From Paraburkholderia sp. FT54 (GTDB lineage Bacteria > Pseudomonadota > Gammaproteobacteria > Burkholderiales > Burkholderiaceae), in contig NZ_CP134195.1 in assembly GCF_031585635.1 (NCBI RefSeq), positions 3,410,001 through 3,474,000 of the forward strand: a DNA stretch of 64,000 nucleotides. Reading direction: 5' to 3'. Positions 8,740-16,434 of the stretch are shown in pieces (within the stretch, counting starts at the first letter, position 1; every line of letters starts with the position of its first letter). The notes under the pieces are model-generated. The model worked only from the letters and a program-made list of their open reading frames with translations, was not told where the DNA came from and ran no database searches. The translations under genes and the position numbers were made by a program.

Positions 8740-9053
8740 CGATTCAAGATTCCTGCGTAGGTGTGCACAGCGCAAGATGTAGCGAAGCTGCGCCCAGAAT
8801 TTCCATGTTGGCGCTACTTAAATATGACAAATACGATGTGCCATGTGTTTCAGGCATGGTTACCATCCCAACAATATATTTTATTTGTACCGCGCTGCGG
8901 AATACGATGCTGAACATGGAGACGGGAAACGAAATGTGCCGACGCAACGAACAGAAGACGCATTACGGTTTCCCAAAATAGCAGCGGATGCATCGGCTGC
9001 CCGGAATAAAGGCCAGTTTTCCGTGTTCACCTTCACGTAACAAGGCCCATCTT
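8586..9053. repeat. Inverted repeat arm R (pairs with 7130-7597)
   Basis: The reverse complement of arm L. It contains the truncated lysR start and the upstream region of DUF4148 copy A3, including the CCATG-N9-CATGG dyad at 8841-8859. Confidence 0.9.
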
Positions 9054-9079
9054 CTTCAAAATATAGGTAGGAGTTCAAA

Positions 9080-9427
9080 GTGAACAAGCGTTCATCAATT
9101 GGACTTTCGATGATCTTCCTCGCGATGGCAGGCATCACATCCAACGCATTCGCCCAGGAAAAGACGCGCGCTGAAGTCCGGCAGGAACTGATCCAGGCCG
9201 AAAACAGCGGTCTGCGTTTCGTGACCGACACGTCGTACCCCGAAATCAACCCGATCTTCGAACAGCAGGCCGCCCGCCTCAAGCAGCAAAGCGAAAGCGG
9301 CTTTGGCGCTGACATGACCGGCTCGAGTGCGGCAGGCGCCAACCCCGCCTCGCTAACAGCCCGTTTCCAAAAAACTGCTCCGTACGCCTGGGGATGTTCC
9401 AGCAGACGATGGAGCAACCGAGTTTGA
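9080..9427 (+). pseudogene. DUF4148 copy A3, truncated by IS5 fragment
   Basis: A GTG start with TAGGAG upstream, a signal peptide and DUF4148 core nearly identical to A1 and A2 (EKTRAEVRQELIQAENSGLRF). At about codon 94 (SSAAGANPASL) homology ends and the frame runs into the antisense strand of an IS5-family transposase fragment, stopping at 9427. The C-terminal Cys-x6-Cys tail is lost. It might still be expressed, but the tail would be foreign. Confidence 0.85.
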
Positions 9428-9625
9428 GGAATGCTTTGTGAAAGTCGGCCTGGCGTTCGTAGCGCATGCGAAGACGACGAAGGTATGGAGCCGTGCGTGA
9501 GTACGCCCGACGAGCCAGCGAAGTTTGCCGAGACCACTGCCGTGGTCGGTCCGGCGCGTGGCGGTCGCTGTCTTGATGCCGTGTTTGCAAAATTTCAAGT
9601 TGGCCAAGGTTAATAGCTTTCCCAA
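9361..9625 (-). mobile_element. IS5-family transposase C-terminal remnant 1
   Basis: The minus strand encodes GSGLGKLRWLVGRTHARLHTF and then, after a one-base shift, RRLRMRYERQADFHKAFLKL, together the C-terminal DDE region of IS5-family transposases (usual form RWVVERTHAWLHSFRRLRIRFERR). Only about 80 residues remain, and a frameshift is present. It replaced the end of DUF4148 copy A3. Confidence 0.8.
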
Positions 9626-9684
9626 AAGTTAACGTCAAATTCGGCGTCCCTTTAAATGGTTTCTTACACCGATCTCGTTCGCCA

Positions 9685-10773
9685 ATGAGAACCGTAGCCT
9701 TAGTCGCCTTTCCCGGTGTCCAATCACGGGACGTTTGCGGGCCGCTCGATGTCTTCGCGGAAGCCAACCGCTTCCTGTTGGCGGACTCGCACTATCGAGT
9801 GGAAGTCGTGGGTCTGGAGCATGGGCCGCTACGATGTTCAAACGGAATGACCATCTCGCCCGACAGGCATTTCAGTAACACGCACGATGCATACGACCTG
9901 TTGCTTGTGGCCGGCGGCCCCGGACTGGTTCGTCGGGAGTTCACCGACGAGAGCTATGCGTGGCTTAAACGCGCAAGTCGGCAGGCGCGACGCTTCGGCT
10001 CGATCTGCAGTGGCGCCTTCATTCTGGCGCGCGCCGGCCTGCTGGATCAACGAATGGTCACCACTCACTGGAGCTATGCAGACGAGCTCGCAGCGTTGTG
10101 CCCGACCGCCCGTGTCGAAGTCGACCTGCCTTTTGTTGAGGACGGCAACCTCTGTACGTCGGGCGGCATAACGGCAGCAGTCGATCTCTCCCTTTCCCTG
10201 CTGAAACTTGACAAAGGCAATGAAGTCGCGTTGAAAGTTGCCGAGCGGCTCGTCGTATCCATGCAGCGCGCAGGTGTGAAATCCCAGTCGAGTCCCCATT
10301 TCACGCCATATGCGCAAGGCAGCTCGTGGGTTGCACAAGTCCAGCAATACGTACTGTCGAATCTGACCGGTGACCTGTCGGTCAAAGATCTCGCACGCGT
10401 AACGAATATGAGCATGCGTACATTCGCCCGCACGTTCGTACGGGACGCGAAAATCTCGCCTGCCGAATATGTCGTGGGGGCCCGCGTGGACGCAGCGCGC
10501 GTAATGCTGCAGGGTACCGCGATTCCCTTGAAAACCATCGCTTATGAGTGTGGCTTTGGGAATGCCGATCGCATGCGATGCGTCTTCCAAAGATGCATGG
10601 GCGTCTCGCCTAAGCAGTATCGTCTTCACCATCAAAGCGAAACGTGCCTTGATCGGGAGTTGTACGCAGTTGGCTGTCACGTTCAGGTGCCTGAACGACA
10701 GAATAGCCGGTCACCGCAAATACCTTCCACTCTCGAGTATCAATCAATAGCCTCTGGCAAAAAGACCGTTTAA
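9685..10773 (+). CDS. GlxA-family AraC-type transcriptional regulator
   Basis: A 362-residue protein with an N-terminal DJ-1/PfpI-like domain (VALVAFPGVQSRDVCGPLDVFAEA; elbow segment GSICSGAFILARAG) and a C-terminal AraC HTH pair (LSVKDLARVTNMSMRTFARTFVRDAKISPAEYV, then GFGNADRMRCVFQRCMGVSPKQYR). The family regulates amino-acid or quaternary-amine catabolism, but the target here cannot be told. About 45 residues follow the usual end of the HTH, and the last of them overlap the antisense strand of an IS5 remnant, so the native C-terminus may have been replaced. It is isolated between two IS5 fragments. Confidence 0.85.
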   Translation: MRTVALVAFPGVQSRDVCGPLDVFAEANRFLLADSHYRVEVVGLEHGPLRCSNGMTISPDRHFSNTHDAYDLLLVAGGPGLVRREFTDESYAWLKRASRQARRFGSICSGAFILARAGLLDQRMVTTHWSYADELAALCPTARVEVDLPFVEDGNLCTSGGITAAVDLSLSLLKLDKGNEVALKVAERLVVSMQRAGVKSQSSPHFTPYAQGSSWVAQVQQYVLSNLTGDLSVKDLARVTNMSMRTFARTFVRDAKISPAEYVVGARVDAARVMLQGTAIPLKTIAYECGFGNADRMRCVFQRCMGVSPKQYRLHHQSETCLDRELYAVGCHVQVPERQNSRSPQIPSTLEYQSIASGKKTV

Positions 10774-10945
10774 AAAAGACTGCTCCGTATGTCTGAAGCT
10801 GTTCCAGCAGACGAGGGAGCAACCCAGTTTGAGGAATGCTTCGTGAATGTCGGCGCGACGCTCAAAGCGAATGCGAAGACGATGAAAGTTGTGGCGGCAT
10901 GCATGAGTACGCTCGGCCACCCAGCGGAATTTGCCGAGGCCTTCA
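10745..10945 (-). mobile_element. IS5-family transposase C-terminal remnant 2
   Basis: The minus strand reads LGKFRWVAERTHACRHNFHR and continues LRIRFERRADIHEAFLKLGC, then SLVCWNSF, without a shift: the C-terminal end of an IS5 transposase. It has the same orientation as the remnant at 9361 and about 150 bases of clear similarity to it, so the two form direct repeats around the GlxA-type regulator. Confidence 0.8.
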
Positions 10946-10984
10946 CTACATCGATTCGTAAAATCGTGTCATCCAGAGTCGACG

Positions 10985-11115
10985 CTTGCGTCTTACGCTA
11001 TCCTGGATAGCCGACAGATCTACGCAGTCTTCGTAGGCCCATGCATCCATTACCTTCCCAACAACTCGTTGTCCGCGAGCGTCTGTGAGATCGAATTGAT
11101 CGCGCGCGTTCGGCT
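10985..11115 (-). mobile_element. Probable IS3-family OrfB remnant
   Basis: The minus-strand frame contains GQRVVGKVMDAWAYEDCVDL, which resembles the integrase core around the second acidic residue of IS407-type OrfB (usual form RALDAWAYEHGVRLDF). Flanking sequence is too decayed to confirm. Confidence 0.4.
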
Positions 11116-11301
11116 CTGCCGTGAGGGTCTCGCCCGCGATACCGCGGCTACTCATTCGGGAACGCGCCCGACGATCGGCCTGAAAGCGGACGCGAGCGTC
11201 TGAATGTGGGTTTTCCCTTAATCGAGCAAGCGGCTTTGTTAGAAGCGGAATTTTGGCTATCTTTGACTCACGATCTGCGCGGCCGAACAAGAGAGGCAAT
11301 C

Positions 11302-11878
11302 ATGAAAGCATGCAACGTCGTGAATCTGCTCGTCGTCGCGGGATGCGTGCCGCTGACGTCGAACGTCTACGCGCAAGCCAGCAACGCCATGCCGATGGCG
11401 TCGAGTCCGGCTGCAAGCTCACGCAGGCTGCCTGCTGGTCCTGGAGGGCAGTCTCGCGCAGGCACAGGTGCTAATCCAAGGTCCCTCTGGCGGTGACGGA
11501 GGCTCGAGTTTGGACGCCTGAGCTAACTACACTGTCAAATCGGTCACGATCACGTCAGGGCAATATATCAATTCAATTTCGGTAGACTACGACGATCAGG
11601 CATGCTGTCACCGGCTGGCGGGTTCCACTGCTCGCGATTCAGTCACACTTCCTGTACCGCCGGGCGATCGAATCATCGGCGTCAGCGGACGCTACGGCAA
11701 GTATGTGGATCACATCAAAATCTGGACAGCTCAAAATCCTGTAGGGGTCGAAGCTGGAGGACCTGGCGGAGCGGTTGATTTTGAGTACCACGCTCCGCCG
11801 GGGACTGCCATTATCGGCTTCATGGGACGCGCAGGTCAGTATATCGACGCGGTTGGCGTATGTATGAGAAGTCAATAA
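11302..11878 (+). pseudogene. Secreted jacalin-like lectin, broken
   Basis: A signal peptide (ATG at 11302; NLLVVAGCVPLTSNVYAQA) opens in one frame. A jacalin-type beta-prism domain follows in another frame from 11462 to the TAA at 11878: GPSGGDGGSS, VKSVTITSGQYINSISVDYD, RIIGVSGRYGKYVDHIKIWT and GTAIIGFMGRAGQYIDAVGV match the three repeats of mannose-binding jacalin lectins. Between signal and lectin there is a frameshift, and an in-frame TGA lies at 11519-11521 just after GSSLDA. Two lesions make this a pseudogene unless the sequence is in error. The intact ancestor would be an exported carbohydrate-binding protein. Confidence 0.75.
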
Positions 11879-12565
11879 CTGCGCTTTTTGACACCATCAA
11901 TAAGCCGCCCGGGAAAGGGAGTCACGCTATCTCCACATCTGCTACTTGTCTGACGGTCGCCACGATGAACGCGATTGTCAGCGGATGCGTGCTTTCGACC
12001 CACAGGCGTCCTTCGACCCGGCGCGAGCGATGCGGCAGCTTCCCAACTGGAACGGCCATTCGAGTCGCCGGCTCGGCCGACGAGTCCTCGGCCATGTGCT
12101 GCCATCGGGGCGGCCAGGTTCTACGTCAGCAGTGCGGCGGGTTAACGACGCTGACGTTCGTGAGCAGCGGAACAGCAGCTTCCGGCACCAGCGAACTCAC
12201 CCTCCGGCCCCCGAAGCGACATCCGAAGGTGGCCGCAAGGGCCGCTGTGGCTCCATCAGCAGCCGTTTGCGAGCAGGGCCGAAACCCACAACCGGTTGGG
12301 TGTCACCGGTGTGGCGCTTGACGCACGCTGCATCTGGTCGAGAAGCGCCGCACCCTGCGCCTGCGCGCCCAGGATTGCGCTGGTGCCGAGCGCCGTGTAG
12401 ATGCTCGGCCGGTCGGGACGATCAAAACCGGATGGCCACGCGTGGACGCTGCATTTAGCAAACGAACGCCGCGCCCAATGAACAGGGCTTCCGCACGAAG
12501 GCCCTTGTCAAGCGAGGCCAAGATCACCGAAGATCGGTGATCCGCCCATTCTTCCTGAGGACGAC
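11879..12565. other. Intergenic with possible coding remnant
   Basis: No intact gene. On the minus strand near 12310-12430 one frame reads DRPDRPSIYTALGTSAILGA, which resembles the junction region of an autotransporter barrel, but it is short and uncertain. The rest shows no recognisable product. Confidence 0.3.
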
Positions 12566-13366
12566 ATGCAGCCATTCGCGAATTCCGCCAATCCAGCGGT
12601 CCACGATGACGTCTTTGCACTCTGGGATCGGCTGGCTGAGTTCTCCGCAGGCGAAGGCGATGCCGCGCTGACCCATTTGCTAACCACGCTCTGTGCGATG
12701 GTCGCGGCACAGAATGCGCTTTGGGCCGTAGTTGTGCGATTGCCTTCGTCGGTGCCAAAGGATCCTTTGTTCGGCTGGCGTCCACGCCTGGTTCGGCTCC
12801 TGCATCCGGTACCCGCGATGGTCGCTTCCGTGCAGGAGCAGTACGACAGGCTCTGGTCCGGGAACGTTGACTCGTCACATGTCGTGGCCACGTCGGGGAA
12901 CGAGCCTTTCCGCGCCAACCTGCTCTTCGAGGCAATGCCCGCTGAATGGTTTGAAGGTGAGCACTATCGCCGCCACTACCGCGAAGTCGGTCACGGCGAC
13001 AGCATCCAGGTGCGTTGCTCGCTCAACGACGATGTGCGGATTCATCTCTTCGTGTTTCGCGATGTGCAGGCACCCCGCTTCTCTGCGCCGGATCTCGAGC
13101 TTCTGGGCTTCGTGATGCATGGGCTGAGATGGTACTACCGGCAGCAACTGCTCAGCCACGGCCTGCTTATCGCCGACGCTCCCCTGTCGTCGGCAGAGCG
13201 AAGGGTGCTGCTGGAGCTGCTCGACGGACTCACGGAAAAGCAGATCGCGCAAAAGCTCGACCAGAGTCCGAACACGACGCATGTCCATATCAAGTCGATC
13301 TACACCAAATTCAACGTCGGGAGTCGCTCAACGCTCACCGCGCTGTGGCTCGGCAAGTTGAGATAG
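12566..13366 (+). CDS. LuxR-type HTH transcriptional regulator
   Basis: A 266-residue protein. The last 60 residues are a LuxR/NarL helix-turn-helix (SSAERRVLLELLDGLTEKQI, then AQKLDQSPNTTHVHIKSIYTKF). The N-terminal 200 residues match no domain recognised here; they are probably a ligand-binding or dimerisation module (THLLTTLCAMVAAQNALWAVVV). A decayed paralogue of this N-terminal part lies at 15700. The start ATG follows GAGGA. Neighbouring small exported proteins are possible targets. Confidence 0.8.
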   Translation: MQPFANSANPAVHDDVFALWDRLAEFSAGEGDAALTHLLTTLCAMVAAQNALWAVVVRLPSSVPKDPLFGWRPRLVRLLHPVPAMVASVQEQYDRLWSGNVDSSHVVATSGNEPFRANLLFEAMPAEWFEGEHYRRHYREVGHGDSIQVRCSLNDDVRIHLFVFRDVQAPRFSAPDLELLGFVMHGLRWYYRQQLLSHGLLIADAPLSSAERRVLLELLDGLTEKQIAQKLDQSPNTTHVHIKSIYTKFNVGSRSTLTALWLGKLR

Positions 13367-13635
13367 CGAACTGCAGGCGCTGGCGTTGCAGGCAACGATG
13401 CCGAGCCGCCGTCTGCCCGATGCAATGCCTTGCCGCGCTGGTGGAGCATTGCCGGTTGCCCGAGGGCCCCGCGTTCGCTTCGTTCGCCATCGCGCGAAGC
13501 GTAGGCTGGAGCGGCACTGCGTTGGATCCGATCGACACCCGTCGATAAGTCGACCCCGGGTTGGACTTGACCGCCACGATCGCAGTCGTTGTTCACCCCG
13601 GACGAATCTGCACGCGTCTCGCGACCGTGTGCGGA
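13367..13635. other. Intergenic, no gene recognised
   Basis: Space between the convergent LuxR and CBS genes. No terminator with a T-tract was identified. Confidence 0.3.
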
Positions 13636-14310
13636 CTACAGCGCCGGAATCACGTTTGGAAATTCAAGATGGTACTCCACACGCTTGACTCCCGGCACGC
13701 TCTCGGCCGCAATACGGATGGCCTGCTTTTCCTCTACGGATTCCATCACGCCCCATAGGTGCGCGACACCGTCCTTGACGAGCATGCCCCGTTTGGGCAA
13801 CCCCCAGCGCTGCCCGTGCATTGTCAGGACTATCGCGTCGCGCAGGCTCGCATCATCGCGCGAAGCTGATTCCACGGCCGGAGCAACGCGCACGAGTGCG
13901 CGAATCAGGTTCGCGCGACTCACGATTCCGATCAGCTTGCCGTCCTTCAGCACTGGCACGCTTTCGAGACGTCGACGTTCCATGAGATCCGCGATCTGCT
14001 GGAGCGGCATATCCCCCGAAATCGAAATCACTTCTTCGCACATCACGTCGCCGACGACGTGCCCGTGCTCCTTCACATACCTCGCGGCCTGCCCGCGGGG
14101 AGACGACAACAGGAGTTCGAGCCACCACTGGCGCTTCCTGCGGCAGGTGCCGTTCTCTACTCGATGCGGCAGATCGCGTTCGCCGACGATACCGACGACC
14201 TGTCCGTTCTCGTCGACGACCGGCATGCTACCGATATGGTCTTCGACCAACAGTGTTGCCGCGTCGTGGATCGCCATGTCCGGTGTGGCGGTGATGACGA
14301 ACGCAGTCAT
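13636..14310 (-). CDS. CBS-pair and BON domain protein
   Basis: 224 residues from the ATG at 14310. Two CBS motifs (ITATPDMAIHDAATLLVEDH with MPVVDENGQVVGIVGERDL; ISGDMPLQQIADLMERRRLE with VPVLKDGKLIGIVSRANL) are followed by a C-terminal BON domain (IRIAAESVPGVKRVEYHLEF). Such proteins sense adenine nucleotides and are common in Burkholderia stress loci. Homologues normally begin with about eight further residues (x-R-A-H-D-I-M). Those residues are encoded just upstream, but the position expected for the start is CTA, with GGAGG six bases before it, so the native start codon may have been lost. Confidence 0.8.
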   Translation of the reverse strand: MTAFVITATPDMAIHDAATLLVEDHIGSMPVVDENGQVVGIVGERDLPHRVENGTCRRKRQWWLELLLSSPRGQAARYVKEHGHVVGDVMCEEVISISGDMPLQQIADLMERRRLESVPVLKDGKLIGIVSRANLIRALVRVAPAVESASRDDASLRDAIVLTMHGQRWGLPKRGMLVKDGVAHLWGVMESVEEKQAIRIAAESVPGVKRVEYHLEFPNVIPAL

Positions 14311-14532
14311 GATGTCGTGTGCGCGTAGTTGCTCCTCCAGCGTGTTCGCGAAGGGTCCTCATCTGGTGCTCCCATCGCGCGGCTTTGGCAGACCGCACCG
14401 AGCCGATCGCTCGGTGCTGAGGCGCCTTGGTTCCACAACCTGATTCAATTCCGGATTGGGGCACCGCTCCTTGGGCAAAGACCCGCCTTGAATGGACTTG
14501 TCTTATCGTTGAGCGGGCCCGAGCCGACTGTG

Positions 14533-14802
14533 CTATCGGACTTCTAGTGAGCAATAGAGATCCGGAATGCAAAGGGCAATCGAGTCATTCAGTGCTGGCT
14601 GCGAAGCAAACGGAATCCTTGATGGGTCGAAGCGCGGGAACGGCGTGTTTCCCGAAGCATGCGGCACCTGGGCGGAGTCATCCAGCCCAGAATCGAAATC
14701 GGCGTTACCGGTCGCGGCAATGCAGCACTGGAACCCGGCGGTGGCCATCGCCGTGAACACGCAGCAGGTTAGAACGTTTATGACGCGGCTTGGGTAGCTC
14801 AT
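14533..14802 (-). CDS. Small exported protein of unknown function
   Basis: 89 residues from the ATG at 14802, which has AAGGAG at ideal distance. The N-terminus (INVLTCCVFTAMATAGFQCC) is a signal peptide. The mature part is short, acidic to neutral, and ends with CIPDLYCSLEVR, again with two nearby cysteines. No family recognised. Confidence 0.55.
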   Translation of the reverse strand: MSYPSRVINVLTCCVFTAMATAGFQCCIAATGNADFDSGLDDSAQVPHASGNTPFPRFDPSRIPFASQPALNDSIALCIPDLYCSLEVR

Positions 14803-15021
14803 GTCGCGGCTCCTTAAGCGTGGCACATCGTTGAGCGCTACTCATCAATAGCTGGAGTAGTGACTTCCCTTGCGCATGACACCCCGGCTTCTACTTTTGT
14901 CTGTGGCGACGGCGTTTGATAGTCTCAAAGCCCCACGGGTGCGGGCAAACCGACGACATGGCGACGGAAGCCGCGCAGACTGCCCTGTGAGGAGGACGAA
15001 ATCGCCCTCACCCTCAGCGCA

Positions 15022-15489
15022 TCACGTGGGTCGATCGTCGATGACGAGCCATCGGAGCGTGCGCGCCGGTTGGTCAGGCGCGGCAATTTGCGTGGGCAGG
15101 CTGCTTATCACGCTCTTCACCTGGGCCACAAACGCGTCACCCTTCACCGACGCAAGCGAGACGGATTTCAGGCCGCACTGCGCCGCCGTGTTCAAGCGCG
15201 AGTGAACGATGGTGAGCCACCAATCCGTCATCGTGTAGCCCGTGTCGCGGGCTTCGATGCACGTCCGATAGTTCGAGGCGACAAACTTCCCGGCGTCACC
15301 CGAGGCCACCACCGCAGCCCACCCCTTCTCGTAACTCCCGCCAGGCCGTCTCGCAGCGTCCCCCTCCATCGGTTGGGTGTGCAGCCCATGGAGGTTGGCC
15401 ACAGCGACGCCTACAATTACAACGAGTTCAGCGAGATACACGGGATGACGCTTCGCTGCCTGGCGGCCCGTTTTTGGTACAGAAATCAT
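15022..15489 (-). CDS. Hypothetical single-pass membrane protein
   Basis: 155 residues from the ATG at 15489, chosen because AAGGGGA precedes it; the frame continues upstream but only through unrelated sequence. One N-terminal membrane anchor (VYLAELVVIVGVAVANLHGL) is followed by a soluble region (GSYEKGWAAVVASGDAGKFV, TMTDWWLTIVHSRLNTAAQC) probably in the periplasm. No family recognised. Confidence 0.55.
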   Translation of the reverse strand: MISVPKTGRQAAKRHPVYLAELVVIVGVAVANLHGLHTQPMEGDAARRPGGSYEKGWAAVVASGDAGKFVASNYRTCIEARDTGYTMTDWWLTIVHSRLNTAAQCGLKSVSLASVKGDAFVAQVKSVISSLPTQIAAPDQPARTLRWLVIDDRPT

Positions 15490-15696
15490 GACGTGATCCC
15501 CTTGCTTCGACGACAATGCCTGGTCCCTGAATCTGTGGTTGTTAGGGTCACCGTGCAATACGGTAGCAACCTGGATCTCATCGTAGGTTATTCGCTGACG
15601 CCCGAACATAACCTGAATAGGTGATCGCGTAAGCCCTACCCAGCAAGCGCCGACGGCACCTCTCCCGTCTACTTCGAACAGACAGCCTGACGACGC

Positions 15697-15880
15697 GATG
15701 TACTCGCGAACTTCGCGGTCGGTAACGGCGAAGCCGCCATTGGGCACCTGCTGTCGCTGCTCTGTGCCATCTTCGGCGCGCAGAACGCGCTCTGGTCGGT
15801 GGTCGTTCGCCTGCCAAGCCCCGATTCGGGGGATCCAGCCGTTCGAGCCTGTCGGTGGCCCAATGTCAGCAAAGTAGAAC
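15697..15880 (+). pseudogene. Decayed paralogue of the LuxR regulator N-terminus
   Basis: The plus strand encodes NGEAAIGHLLSLLCAIFGAQ followed by NALWSVVVRLPS, which aligns with residues 28-60 of the LuxR regulator at 12566 (GDAALTHLLTTLCAMVAAQN). No start and no HTH remain. It shows that this locus once held two related regulators. Confidence 0.7.
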
Positions 15881-15883
15881 ACA

Positions 15884-16434
15884 ACCGCCGATGGCCGATG
15901 GTAGCGTCAACGCCGGGTTCGGCCGATGAAGGACCATTCGTCTTTGATAATCCGATGGGCGCTTACGGAGCAAAGCTGACGCCCGAACGTCCTGCCCACG
16001 ACGCATTTGAACGGCGGGTCGTGGGCCGGATACGGCCTGATGCATAGGCTGCAGGTGTCCCGTGCGTCACTGTCGAAAACCTAGCGCGGCTCTTGTTCGG
16101 CCGGAGTGCTCCTTCAGCGCAGGAGAGCCCAACCAGCCGTGGCATCCGTTTTTGTGCACTCAGAGCCGCCCCCGCGTGCCTGCCAAAACAGTCTGGCAGT
16201 TGGTATCCCGGGCCCACACAAGCCACAGCGGAGTACGCGTGCGATGACAGGCATGTTTTCGATATCGCCGCAGGGCAAGAAGGGCAGACTCGTGTCGCAC
16301 AATGCCAGGAGAGAGACAACGGACATTTCCTTTGGCCCGCCCACACGCAGACCGCGATGACGGAACACGGGCCGCCAGCGGCGGCCTGTGTTCATAACAG
16401 TCCATTGACCGTTACGAATCAAAGCAACGCGCCT
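15884..16434. other. Intergenic, no gene recognised
   Basis: About 550 bases with only overlapping short frames. No RNA gene, repeat or signal was identified. Confidence 0.35.

Noticed and set aside
11462..11878. TGA in the lectin read as selenocysteine
   Set aside because: No selenocysteine insertion hairpin or family precedent, and a separate frameshift already breaks the gene.
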